Assembly: GCF_002165305.2 (NCBI RefSeq)
Contig: NZ_CP032286.1
Location: 1-64,000 of the forward strand
Direction: 5' to 3'
DNA length: 64,000 bases
From: Acinetobacter sp. WCHA55
Lineage (GTDB): Bacteria > Pseudomonadota > Gammaproteobacteria > Pseudomonadales > Moraxellaceae
Numbering within the stretch: the first letter of the stretch is position 1; each line of letters opens with the position of its first letter. Shown one piece after another: positions 53,201-60,550 of the stretch. The translations under genes were made by a program, and so were the position numbers. The notes beneath the pieces were generated by a model. It was not told the DNA's origin and did no database searches. It saw only the letters and a program-made list of their open reading frames with translations.

Positions 53201-53225
53201 CAATAAAGCCTTGGAGCCTAAATAA
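47211..53225 (+). CDS. 2004-aa outer-membrane barrel protein with DUF11, carboxypeptidase-regulatory-like and SdrD-B-like domains
   Basis: Signal peptide about 1-32, then the same head motif as the repeat proteins (NITNTAYASF...VSNTV) and loop DSNQNGEFDRSD. By my reading: DUF11-like region (about 190-350), carboxypeptidase-regulatory-like unit (GVVFDAKTNQPVAGATVTLL, near 482), DUF11 repeat (near 620), SdrD-B-like unit (GKVFTDCNRNGVQDAGE, near 755), a short coiled coil (about 855-885), then Ig-like domains (AGKNTVAVRQYDSFGN near 1020). From about 1150 to the end alternating beta-strands with aromatic girdles (motif RPDEYYPVYGDAS near 1238) and a last strand GAYFRFRFKFDENLF indicate a large outer-membrane barrel. 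The start is GTG. I infer an export or anchoring platform for the repeat proteins. Confidence 0.8.
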   Translation: MIKRVQPLYNHKIKLIFSSLATAMALVNHAYAMMPAAGQNITNTAYASFVQKDGLIGQAVSNTVQVTINPLYVISLTSPARQEINAGAKVIWLNTLTNHSNTQADIAIDKNSVPELSNIKIYVDSNQNGEFDRSDLLVTGHLSLESGQKVDLWVIADSSSSLNDSQQVDLPLRAYVIQDPAAIADAVNGLISFLPQLTATKAVDKSSFEPKAGQSYDLTYTLNVKNTSTRNSGTKPIEVDGQTINAVVLLDELPANTTFKSAKATNSKALVLYPLGQDKFTQQIPNDKSLINTLVVAYPQALAANATETVELVVTMNSNINHTSVSNVFSVEHGLVSNIKKTLSNEVVTTVGGRSSITNNSKDYSNILATGSLTKPLYIAANSAMCNATRSSVDKVKIKVQSMKTGDIEYVQGVETGINTGIFRFSLPTQESATAKQNDQILQTIKRDQVVVSLTDCLDENGNSTTSISDVDTNVLIDPYGVVFDAKTNQPVAGATVTLLDANGKPAENVAYKLDETTGDKVVIPAKQVTNSDGEFIYPYVENGTYSLYIDTSTIAGGTRYKFTSDKTIYNNFDQRVVDASWSYGGNFTLKTGDAALNIDIPIDPVDIVTPINDKLVIKKEVVGDKTAEIGDFKDYMVTVANMGDSTLYDVNMKDTLPRGFVYVSGTTRVNGQKSNDPQGGKGPYLTLGLGTLTPKQEAKVQYRVYVGPNALSGDGINRVYAQDNKNTTSNEAQAAVKVTPGVFSPDGFVVGKVFTDCNRNGVQDAGELGVPGVRIYMEDGNFVVTDREGKYNFYGIKPITHVLKVDNTTLPNNAELVLISNRQAGDPASRFVDLKRGELHRADFAIADTAGECSQALATQIDARRSKIDAQLDALEQTLRQDLTVDPLSSYVTDVQGQPASGCISASGASANCNIEYKKEQIKEVKTVQVEPVKTPTILDLEQELQRSESNQLAILNLNEQQVLPAQQATIQVKGALGTDIRLFVNDEQISEKRIGKKAAYQEHGVAGLDFIGVPLLAGKNTVAVRQYDSFGNLRDQQQVTVIAPDAMSQLATQPVEQVVYANGKDVYQVVVKVLDRNGTAVATRTPITIETSVGTIQLKDLDPDKPGIQVFAEGGSLVIPVLAPLEAGSGVLRIRSGIYEQTVPVHFLAELRPMLVAGIIEGSFALNKFDPKNLSQSSTQDGFEEELNDLSSSGDGETAIRGRAALFLKGKVRGDYLLTLAYDSSKENNQRLFRDIRPDEYYPVYGDASAKGFDAQSTSKLYVRVDKGRSYAMYGDYVTRTENDEGLSLGQYSRSLTGLKSTVEGDRYQVSGFAARTNATQIVNELRAMGVSGPYSLGIDTDDILENSEKVEVIVRDRNNPGLIIAQRTLNRFSDYQVDTYTNSIYLTSPLSSIDENLNPVYLRITVESDQGGQEYTVAGVNGRYKLNDKVTVGGSYVQNDDPMDQEKIASANTVIHWNDKTKLIAEYAYSDHDALNLDQLTDVNASNSTDTSGDGTAARVELEYKNDKVDLRAYHQQADEGFRNAASSISSGRKESAVKLNARLDQFGILRVEAVRTEDSVNEGVRHGVSASIEKAINRIVSLELGARYYNESANAASASTQNVETPYDGTTVRAKLKTALPFDGSSAFLEYEQDIADSDRRVFAVGGDAQVYKNIHAYARHEFISSIGGLYELNDTQKRNTTVFGLDSEYMRDGSVFSEYRVRDGMSAREAEAAMGVRNRWQLKEGLFFNTSFEKVKVFEGENKDSLESTAATLGFEHLSNPRWKNVARIEGRWSNQSDSYLNTLGTAYKYSDEVTLLAKNVLNITDNKSADSGDRVIDRVQLGAAYRDLATNRFDSLSKIEYRYEKNETSLNDPYERNVYIMSHHMNYHPTRSVHVSGQYAVKYLDETYDLLQTSGMTQMLNSRFMYDINERWDAGVNAGVMWNSVSDGTKLMAGVEVGYLLASNLWVSGGYNFVGYQDKDLIDSDTTMDGAYFRFRFKFDENLFNKNKPSVNKALEPK

Positions 53226-53776
53226 TGTTGAAACACCATACTAAACATGTGTTGTCGCTTCTGGCTTTAGGTACTGTAGTGGCGCATGCTACAGAGGGTC
53301 CTGTTAGTTCAAGTTATCGAGTTTCGCAGCAACAGGTGCATGAGCAATTACACACTGCATTTGAGCGAGCGACGGACGTACGGGACAAGTACCAATTAGA
53401 AAAAGCACGAACATGGCTGAGTTATGCTGACCATGAATATAGTGAAAAAGCGAAGCGTCAAAATATTGATCTGATCTATCAGCAGGTCTTAGACATTGTA
53501 TATGCGGATCAGCGTGCAACGTTAAGTGTAGAAACACCAATACTACCGTTTTCCCAACTGATGCGCCGTGACTTATGGACGCGTGTCGCAACCATAAAAA
53601 CACAGACTGGATTTCAGTGTGCTTATAAAGAACTTGCACAAGCTGAAGTGAATTTGGTTTGGGCGGCTGCTGAATACCGTGAATTAGGTTGGCATCATTC
53701 GCGTGAGATTTTTGCTTCAGCAGAACGGTTGATGGATCAAGCCACTTATTTATCTGAAAACTGTGGCACACTTTAA
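53225..53776 (+). CDS. Periplasmic helical protein coupled to the barrel gene
   Basis: This 183-aa precursor has a signal peptide (MLKHHTKHVLSLLALGTVV, cleavage near AHA-T). The mature part is mostly helical: a KARTWLSYADHEYSEKAKRQ segment and a second long helix near AAAEYRELGWHHSREIF; two cysteines near 133 and 180 may pair. Its ATG overlaps the stop codon of the barrel gene by one base (TAATG), a sign of translational coupling and fixed stoichiometry. I do not recognise the family securely; the KAxxWLxxAxxEY start recalls N-terminal modules of some OmpA-like envelope proteins. Probably an accessory or plug partner of the barrel; inference. Confidence 0.72.
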   Translation: MLKHHTKHVLSLLALGTVVAHATEGPVSSSYRVSQQQVHEQLHTAFERATDVRDKYQLEKARTWLSYADHEYSEKAKRQNIDLIYQQVLDIVYADQRATLSVETPILPFSQLMRRDLWTRVATIKTQTGFQCAYKELAQAEVNLVWAAAEYRELGWHHSREIFASAERLMDQATYLSENCGTL

Positions 53777-53832
53777 CTTAACGCAGTTCGCTTTTTAGAA
53801 AAATTGCAGTAACTGCAATCAGTACACACATG

Positions 53833-53858
53833 AAAAAAGGAGCCTTTCAGCTCCTTTA
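53833..53858. terminator. Bidirectional terminator between DUF11 operon 2 and rsmB
   Basis: The stem AAAGGAGC/GCTCCTTT with a 6-nt loop has A/T runs on both sides. It serves rsmB on the minus strand and, more weakly, operon 2. Confidence 0.85.
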
Positions 53859-53862
53859 ATTT

Positions 53863-55167
53863 TTAAATCTTTTCAATACGACAATAATAAAAACCATCGC
53901 CACGCCCTACCTGTGGGAGTAGTTGGCGACCATGAACCTGCTCAATCCCCCAATCGGCATCAATTTTAATTTCTTTGGCATCAGAATGCTGGGCAAAGAA
54001 GTCGACCATTTGCTGTTCATTTTCTGCTTTTAAAATCGAGCAGGTGATGTATAACAATGTGCCGCCCACTTTGAGCTGTTGCCACATATTTTCAAGAATT
54101 TGCTTTTGCAGCTGTACCGTTTTGGCAATATCACTCGACTGACGCAGTAAACGAATATCGGGATGGCGACGAATCACTCCAATGGCAGAACAGGGTGCAT
54201 CGAGGACAATACAATCTGCCAGTTCAGGCGACGTCCATTTCACTGCATCGGCAGTGATAATTTCCACAGGCTCTTCGCTTAAAGCCAAACGCTCTAAGTT
54301 TTCAGACACACGTTTTAAACGTTTTTCATCTTGGTCGAGCGCAATCAGTTTTTTCGGCTGATACTTCTCTAAAATATGCGCTGTCTTGCCGCCAGGTGCT
54401 GCACAGGCATCAATGACGAATTTGCCGTTTAAGTCAGGTAACAAGGTTGCACAGAGTTGAGCATGTTCATCTTGTACTGAAAAACCACCTACTTCAAAAC
54501 CCGGTAGGCTTGGGATATGTAGACTTTCATCCAGCACAATACCCACATTCGAAAGTTCACACGCGTGTGCTTCAATGCCTTCATCTTCTAAAATTTCAAG
54601 ATATTCATCACGGCTAACTTGTAAGGTGTTAACGCGCAAGGTTAAGGGCGCAACTTGTTTCAGCTCATAGCTGATTTCAGCTAGTTGTTCACCCCAGTCC
54701 TTTTTCAAACGCTTCGCTAACCAACTTGGCAGATTCGAGGCTTGTTCGAGCACTTCATAGAACTGTTCAGTTTCACGTGTTGCACGGCGCAAAATAGCAT
54801 TCACTACACCACTTAAGCTTTCCATACCCAATTGTTTGGCTGCTTCTACAGTTTCAGAAATTGCAGCATGCGCTGCAACACGGGTACACAGCAATTGGTA
54901 TAAACCCACATATAAACAGGTTTCAACGACTTGATTTTCCAATGGCTTAGTCAACAACGGTAAAGTCACTTGTTTAAGCGCATGCCATTGGCGTAAACAG
55001 CCAAGAACTAATTCATGGTACAAGGCACGATCTTTGTCAGACACAATCGCCATGTGTTGCTGAAGCACCGACGCCAATGATTGACCATTTTGGACAGCCA
55101 ACAATGTTTTAACAACCTGAGCACGTAAGTTTAGCGTCTTACCTGAGGCGTGGAGAGATTGTTTCAT
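53863..55167 (-). CDS. rsmB: 16S rRNA (cytosine-967-C5)-methyltransferase
   Basis: This 434-aa enzyme uses SAM to methylate C967 of 16S rRNA. The N-terminal third is a NusB-like RNA-binding domain (starts MKQSLHASGKTLNLRAQ). The SAM site DACAAPGGKTAHILE and the two catalytic cysteine motifs (DAPCSAIGVIRRHP and YITCSI) are intact. The ATG overlaps the fmt stop by one base, so it is translationally coupled to fmt, the usual fmt-rsmB pair. Confidence 0.96.
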   Translation of the reverse strand: MKQSLHASGKTLNLRAQVVKTLLAVQNGQSLASVLQQHMAIVSDKDRALYHELVLGCLRQWHALKQVTLPLLTKPLENQVVETCLYVGLYQLLCTRVAAHAAISETVEAAKQLGMESLSGVVNAILRRATRETEQFYEVLEQASNLPSWLAKRLKKDWGEQLAEISYELKQVAPLTLRVNTLQVSRDEYLEILEDEGIEAHACELSNVGIVLDESLHIPSLPGFEVGGFSVQDEHAQLCATLLPDLNGKFVIDACAAPGGKTAHILEKYQPKKLIALDQDEKRLKRVSENLERLALSEEPVEIITADAVKWTSPELADCIVLDAPCSAIGVIRRHPDIRLLRQSSDIAKTVQLQKQILENMWQQLKVGGTLLYITCSILKAENEQQMVDFFAQHSDAKEIKIDADWGIEQVHGRQLLPQVGRGDGFYYCRIEKI

Positions 55168-56126
55168 TATAAAATTTGTCCAATATTCAGTTTTTGGGTT
55201 TGTAAAATTTGTACGGCATTTAAGGGTTTACCGCCTGGCCATTGCAGAGAGCTTAAACACACCGCGTGTTCATCGCCACAAGCGACATGAACACCGTTTT
55301 TATCAATGGCTAAAATGGTGCCTACAGCTTGAGCTTGGGCATTTTCTTGAGACAACATCGAACCCCAAACGCGTAGATTATTGCTTTCATCCAGTGCGAT
55401 AAATGCGACAGGCCATGGGTTAAATGCGCGAATATTGCGGTCGATTTGCACCGCTGTTGAAGTCCAATCAATTTGTGCTTCAGCTTTAGAGAGTTTGTGT
55501 GCATACACTGTCAGAGCTTCATCTTGCACTTCACGGTTATCTAAATAGTGCTGCAATGTGCTTTCAGAGGCTAAAACCTTGACCGTCGCTTCGGCCCCTT
55601 GTTGTGCCAATTTGTCATGCAAGCTTGCAGAGGTATCCGTGGCTTCAATTGGGCAGTAGGTTTTATACATCATATCGCCCGTATCCAAGCCTGCGGCCAT
55701 TTTCATAATGGTGACCCCAGTTTCGGTATCTCCAGTAGAAATTGCACGTTGAATAGGTGCTGCACCCCGCCAGCGTGGTAACAGCGAACCGTGAATGTTT
55801 AAACAGCCATATTTAGGCGTATCCAGAACCACTTGCGGCAAAATCAGGCCATAAGCCGCCACTACCATGACATCTGCATTTAAGGCTTTCAATTCAGCCT
55901 GAGCCGCTAAACCTTCTTCAGTTGAGGACTTAAAATGCAGCGGTTGATACACAGGAATATTATGCGCTAAAGCCAACTGCTTCACGGCTGAAGCGGTAAG
56001 TTTCTGCCCACGACCTGCTTTACGGTCAGGTTGTGTATAGACGGCTACAATTTCATGTTCTGTTTTTAGGAGAGCGTCTAAGGCCACAGCCGCAAATTCG
56101 GGTGTGCCTGCAAAGATGATTTTCAA
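55167..56126 (-). CDS. fmt: Methionyl-tRNA formyltransferase
   Basis: This 319-aa enzyme formylates Met-tRNA(fMet) from 10-formyl-THF. The start is a TTG giving MKIIFAGTPEFAA, the conserved beginning; the open frame runs further upstream to 56180 but that extension has no family counterpart. The catalytic Asn/His/Asp signature is present in NIHGSLLPRWRGAAPIQRAI and the following GDTETGVTIM. The gene def, often just upstream in relatives, is not here. It is followed directly by rsmB with a one-base overlap. Confidence 0.95.
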   Translation of the reverse strand: MKIIFAGTPEFAAVALDALLKTEHEIVAVYTQPDRKAGRGQKLTASAVKQLALAHNIPVYQPLHFKSSTEEGLAAQAELKALNADVMVVAAYGLILPQVVLDTPKYGCLNIHGSLLPRWRGAAPIQRAISTGDTETGVTIMKMAAGLDTGDMMYKTYCPIEATDTSASLHDKLAQQGAEATVKVLASESTLQHYLDNREVQDEALTVYAHKLSKAEAQIDWTSTAVQIDRNIRAFNPWPVAFIALDESNNLRVWGSMLSQENAQAQAVGTILAIDKNGVHVACGDEHAVCLSSLQWPGGKPLNAVQILQTQKLNIGQIL

Positions 56127-56597
56127 GAAATACTCGGAAAAAAGGAGAAGATTAAAACAATTATAGCAAAACTCGAGCAACTACAGATTTATCCTGCATA
56201 AAAAGCCGATAGAGCAGTTCTAACTGGATCATGTACGAGAGTTTTATTCAAAAAATAGTGAAAGGATCCTTAATGGCATATCGCTCAAAATTTGTATTTC
56301 ATATAAATAAAACTCATGCAAAATTTAAAAATTATTCATAGAAGTTTTGTATTGCAAGGCGATTGAACGGGTTATAGTAGTTTCCATATGCAATTGAATG
56401 TCAGCTCATCGGTTAAAATGTAGCGCGCAAACATACTGCCGTCCGTATTTTAGGTCGAGATGCCTCAAAACGAGATTTACGCAGAATGTGAATATACTAT
56501 GTTTAAATTTTTGACAGTTTGACACTCTCAGAACTCAGATTTTAGCCAGAGTGAATGTGGACATTCATCTCAAGCACAACTATGTTGGAAAAGTACA
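56127..56597 (+). other. Divergent promoter region of fmt and ilvD
   Basis: About 470 bp without a gene. The perfect inverted repeat TGAATGT-GG-ACATTCA (56552-56567) lies 30 bp before the ilvD ATG and could be an operator or a translation-blocking hairpin. TTGCAA (near 56352) and TATAGT 15 bp later are a weak promoter candidate. No branched-chain leader peptide is seen. Confidence 0.4.
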
Positions 56598-58427
56598 ATG
56601 CCTGACTATCGTTCAAAAACATCAACACACGGAAGAAACATGGCGGGTGCGCGTGGCTTATGGCGCGCAACGGGGATGAAAGACGAAGACTTTGGTAAGC
56701 CGATTATTGCGGTAGTCAACTCATTCACTCAATTTGTACCGGGTCACGTTCATTTAAAAGACTTAGGTCAACTGGTGGCACGTCAAATTGAAGCTGTAGG
56801 TGGTGTGGCGAAAGAATTCAACACCATTGCCGTTGATGATGGGATTGCAATGGGACATGACGGCATGCTGTATTCATTGCCATCACGTGATTTGATTGCC
56901 GATTCAGTAGAATACATGGTCAATGCACACTGTGCCGATGCTATGGTCTGTATTTCAAACTGTGACAAAATTACACCAGGCATGTTGATGGCGTCTATGC
57001 GTCTGAATATTCCAGTGGTGTTTGTCTCTGGCGGTCCAATGGAAGCGGGTAAAGTGAAAATCCGTGGCAATGAACACGCGATTGACTTGGTCGATGCCAT
57101 GATTGTGGCAGCAGATGACAGCTTCACCGATGAAGAAGTGGCTGAATACGAACGTTCTGCATGTCCAACTTGCGGTTCATGCTCAGGCATGTTCACCGCG
57201 AACTCAATGAACTGTTTAACCGAAGCTTTGGGTCTTTCACTTCCAGGTAATGGCTCAACTTTAGCGACACATGCAAATCGTAAAAAATTATTTGAAAAAG
57301 CAGGTCAATTGATCGTTGAGATCACTAAACGCCATTACGAACAAAACGATTACAGCTTATTACCACGTTCAATTGCCACCAAAGCCGCTTTTGAAAATGC
57401 CATGACCCTTGATATTTCAATGGGCGGTTCAACCAATACAGTTCTTCACTTGTTGGCGGCAGCGCATGAAGCAGACGTTGACTTTACCATGACTGATATT
57501 GATCGTTTATCACGTCAAGTACCTGTACTGTGTAAAGTTGCCCCTGCAAAACAAGATGTGCACATGGAAGATGTTCACCGTGCAGGCGGTATTATGTCAA
57601 TCTTGGGTGAGTTGGACCGTGCTGGCTTGTTAGATACTTCTGTACCGACTGTACATGAAAAAACCTTAAAAGATGCGTTGGATAAATGGGACATCATCCG
57701 CACTGAAGACGAAGAGGTGTATCAGTTCTTCCGTTCAGCACCAGGTGGCGTACCAACACAAACCGCATTTTCACAAGACCGTTACTACTCGCGTTTGGAT
57801 GGCGACCGTAACAACGGTGTGATTCGTAATGCTGAACATGCGTTCTCTCAAGATGGTGGTTTAGCTGTACTTTACGGCAACATCGCGTTGGATGGTTGTA
57901 TTGTCAAAACAGCAGGCGTAGATGATTCAATCTTGAAATTCAACGGTACAGCGCGCGTATTTGAAAGCCAAGATGCTGCGGTAGAAGCGATTCTGGGTGG
58001 CAAAATCACCGCTGGTGATGTAGTGGTGATTCGTTATGAAGGTCCACGTGGTGGTCCAGGCATGCAAGAAATGTTGTATCCAACCAGCTATTTAAAATCG
58101 AAAGGTTTGGGTAAAGATTGTGCTTTACTCACTGATGGTCGTTTCTCTGGTGGGTCATCGGGTCTATCTATTGGTCACGTTTCGCCAGAAGCAGCTGAAG
58201 GTGGTGCGATTGGTTTGGTTGAAGATGGTGACCGTATCGAGATTGATATTCCAAACCGTAGCATTCACTTGGCCGTAGATGATGCAACCATGGCAGCGCG
58301 CCGTGAAGCACAAGAAGCCAAAGGCTGGCAGCCAGCTGAACCGCGTCCACGTAAAGTGTCTAAAGCATTAAAGGCGTATGCAATGCATACCACCAGTGCA
58401 TCGAAAGGTGCAGTACGTGAAATTTAA
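56598..58427 (+). CDS. ilvD: Dihydroxy-acid dehydratase (long, E. coli-type)
   Basis: This 609-aa Fe-S lyase converts dihydroxy-isovalerate or -methylvalerate to the 2-keto acids in valine, leucine and isoleucine synthesis. The start [19 protein letters not shown] is the classic IlvD beginning. Cluster cysteines lie in [11 protein letters not shown] and [19 protein letters not shown]. The alkyl-binding end block [14 protein letters not shown] is intact. Length matches the long subfamily with an oxygen-sensitive [4Fe-4S] cluster (family knowledge). It is monocistronic, with a terminator 22 bp after it. Confidence 0.96.
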   Translation: MPDYRSKTSTHGRNMAGARGLWRATGMKDEDFGKPIIAVVNSFTQFVPGHVHLKDLGQLVARQIEAVGGVAKEFNTIAVDDGIAMGHDGMLYSLPSRDLIADSVEYMVNAHCADAMVCISNCDKITPGMLMASMRLNIPVVFVSGGPMEAGKVKIRGNEHAIDLVDAMIVAADDSFTDEEVAEYERSACPTCGSCSGMFTANSMNCLTEALGLSLPGNGSTLATHANRKKLFEKAGQLIVEITKRHYEQNDYSLLPRSIATKAAFENAMTLDISMGGSTNTVLHLLAAAHEADVDFTMTDIDRLSRQVPVLCKVAPAKQDVHMEDVHRAGGIMSILGELDRAGLLDTSVPTVHEKTLKDALDKWDIIRTEDEEVYQFFRSAPGGVPTQTAFSQDRYYSRLDGDRNNGVIRNAEHAFSQDGGLAVLYGNIALDGCIVKTAGVDDSILKFNGTARVFESQDAAVEAILGGKITAGDVVVIRYEGPRGGPGMQEMLYPTSYLKSKGLGKDCALLTDGRFSGGSSGLSIGHVSPEAAEGGAIGLVEDGDRIEIDIPNRSIHLAVDDATMAARREAQEAKGWQPAEPRPRKVSKALKAYAMHTTSASKGAVREI

Positions 58428-58448
58428 TCGCTAGTCTTTGAATGATTA

Positions 58449-58477
58449 AAAAGAGCACTCCATTTGGGGTGCTTTTT
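58449..58477 (+). terminator. Intrinsic terminator after ilvD
   Basis: The stem AGCACTCC/GGGGTGCT (one G-T pair) with an ATTT loop is followed by six T residues. Confidence 0.85.
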
Positions 58478-58793
58478 TATGGATGGATGAAAATAGCGCA
58501 GCCACATTTTACAGTACGATTTGCACTTTTATTGCATAGACGAGGTTTTACTTTTGACCGCATAAAGGTAACAAAACGCCTTTGTTTCCCTGATATGGCA
58601 TCCTTGCCATACATTGAAACAGCGACATCCATATCGCTTCATCAGGTGACCTGATTTGGGTAAACAACAATAAATGGTTTCATGTAATACCCAGCGAGTC
58701 GCTTTCATGTGTAGCCTGCTTTCTATACAATAAAAACAGAAAAAATTGCCAAGACTGTAGAGCAATACGCAGCCATCGCTAAGGACAAATACA
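58478..58793 (+). other. Upstream region of the second dehydratase gene
   Basis: About 315 bp without a supported gene. The inverted repeat TATGGCA-TCCT-TGCCATA (58594-58611) is an operator candidate. No clear sigma-70 pair was found near it. Confidence 0.4.
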
Positions 58794-60479
58794 ATGAGTA
58801 AAGACAATATCCGCGAACATTCAGCCCCTGTTTATGAGGGCATTGAAAATGCGCCTGCACGTTCCATGATGCGTGCAACAGGCTTTAAAGATTCCGACTT
58901 TACCCGTCCCTTTGTCGGTATTGCGTCTACGTGGGCCAATGTCACGCCGTGTAATATGCATATTAATGAACTGGCGCGTGAGGCTGAGAAAGGGGTCAAT
59001 CAAGCTGGCGGCAAAGGCATTATTTTTAATACCATCACCATTTCAGATGGTATTTCTAACGGTACCGAAGGCATGAAGTATTCATTGCTGAGCCGTGAAA
59101 TTATTGCTGATTCGATAGAAGCTGTGGTGGGGTGTCAAGCCTATGATGGGGTGATTGCCATTGGTGGTTGTGACAAAAATATGCCAGGTTGTATCATGGG
59201 CTTAGCCCGTTTAAACCGTCCAGGTTTGTTTGTCTATGGCGGGACAATCAAGCCGGGCGCAGGGCATACTGACATGATTTCAGTCTTTGAAGCTGTGGGT
59301 CAGCATGCCAAAGGTGAAATCAGTGCCATTCAAGTCAAACAGATTGAAGAAGTGGCACTGCCGGGGCCAGGTTCATGTGGTGGCATGTACACTGCAAATT
59401 CGATGGCTTCTGCGATTGAAGCTTTGGGCATGAGTTTGCCGGGCTCCTCTGCACAAGAAGCGGTTTCTGATGACAAGCGGATTGACTGTCAAAAGGCAGG
59501 CGAAGCAGTGATGAATTTGCTACGCTTGGACTTGAAGCCACGCGACATTATGACTAAGGCTGCATTTGAAAACTCGATTAAAGTGCTAATAGCCTTGGGT
59601 GGTTCGACCAATGGTGTGCTGCACTTACTGGCAATGGCACATACTGCTGGGGTTGAACTGAGTTTGGATGATTTTGTTCGTATCGGGCAAGATATTCCCG
59701 TAGTGGCAGATGTACGCCCATCTGGTAAATATTTGATGTCTGAGCTGATTGCGATTGGGGGAATTCAACCGTTGATGAAACGCATGCTGGATGCTGGCAT
59801 GCTCGATGGTTCATGTTTAACGGTAACGGGCAAGACCTTGGCAGAAAATTTGGCGGAGGTGGAAGATTACCCTGAAGGCCAGCAGATTATTTTACCATTC
59901 GACGCGCCTATTAAAAAAGACTCTCACTTGGTGGTGCTTAAAGGTAACCTATCTCCAACAGGTGCTGTGGCTAAAATCACGGGTAAAGAAGGCCTGTACT
60001 TTGAAGGGCCCGCGCGTGTCTTTGAAGGTGAAATCGGTGCGATGCGCGGCATTTTAGACGGCGAAGTTCAAGCGGGTGAAGTGGTGGTGATTCGTGGAGA
60101 AGGGCCTAAAGGCGGACCGGGCATGCCAGAAATGCTGAAACCGACCTCAGCGATTATTGGTAAAGGTCTCGGTAAATCTGTGGCCCTGATCACGGATGGT
60201 CGTTTCTCTGGCGGCAGTCATGGTTTTGTCATTGGACATGTCACCCCAGAAGCCTATGAAGGTGGGCCAATTGGTTTAGTGCAAAATGGCGATAAAATCT
60301 CAATCAATGCAGAAACCCGCGAAATGACGTGGCATGTTTCGGCAGAAGAGATCGCCGCACGTCAAGTGGCTTGGGTGAAACCGCAGCCGAATTATCGTTA
60401 TGGGGCCTTGGCCAAGTTTGCAAAACTGACCACTGGCGCAGAAAAAGGCGCGGTAACTGATCTAAATTTAGATGTCTAA
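58794..60479 (+). CDS. Dihydroxy-acid dehydratase paralogue (short subfamily)
   Basis: This 561-aa IlvD/Edd-family protein differs clearly from the neighbouring ilvD. Start [20 protein letters not shown]; cysteines in [21 protein letters not shown] and [13 protein letters not shown]. The end block [19 protein letters not shown] is conserved. Length and motifs match the shorter subfamily found in many bacteria, cyanobacteria and plants, whose studied members carry an oxygen-stable [2Fe-2S] cluster. It may back up IlvD under oxidative stress or act on another sugar acid; that is inference. The ribosome binding site AAGGAC precedes the ATG. Confidence 0.9.
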   Translation: MSKDNIREHSAPVYEGIENAPARSMMRATGFKDSDFTRPFVGIASTWANVTPCNMHINELAREAEKGVNQAGGKGIIFNTITISDGISNGTEGMKYSLLSREIIADSIEAVVGCQAYDGVIAIGGCDKNMPGCIMGLARLNRPGLFVYGGTIKPGAGHTDMISVFEAVGQHAKGEISAIQVKQIEEVALPGPGSCGGMYTANSMASAIEALGMSLPGSSAQEAVSDDKRIDCQKAGEAVMNLLRLDLKPRDIMTKAAFENSIKVLIALGGSTNGVLHLLAMAHTAGVELSLDDFVRIGQDIPVVADVRPSGKYLMSELIAIGGIQPLMKRMLDAGMLDGSCLTVTGKTLAENLAEVEDYPEGQQIILPFDAPIKKDSHLVVLKGNLSPTGAVAKITGKEGLYFEGPARVFEGEIGAMRGILDGEVQAGEVVVIRGEGPKGGPGMPEMLKPTSAIIGKGLGKSVALITDGRFSGGSHGFVIGHVTPEAYEGGPIGLVQNGDKISINAETREMTWHVSAEEIAARQVAWVKPQPNYRYGALAKFAKLTTGAEKGAVTDLNLDV

Positions 60480-60505
60480 TTGATCATTTTGCTGTGAATT
60501 GATAT

Positions 60506-60534
60506 AAACCCTTGTAGTACTTTCAAGGGTTTAA
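60506..60534 (+). terminator. Hairpin after the second dehydratase gene
   Basis: The perfect 9-bp stem AAACCCTTG/CAAGGGTTT with a 9-nt loop has only a short T-tail. It is a probable weak terminator or attenuator, 16 bp before the next start codon. Confidence 0.55.
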
Positions 60535-60550
60535 TGTAGAGGCTTTGCTC

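Noticed and set aside
53304..53771. Open frame of 155 codons on the minus strand opposite the 183-aa periplasmic protein
   Set aside because: The plus-strand frame has a signal peptide and coupled start; the opposite frame has neither a binding site nor protein-like composition.
34264..53776. Possibility that the DUF11 cluster is a prophage or integrative element
   Set aside because: No integrase, transposase, flanking direct repeats or tRNA attachment site was seen, and the terminators and promoters fit resident operons.
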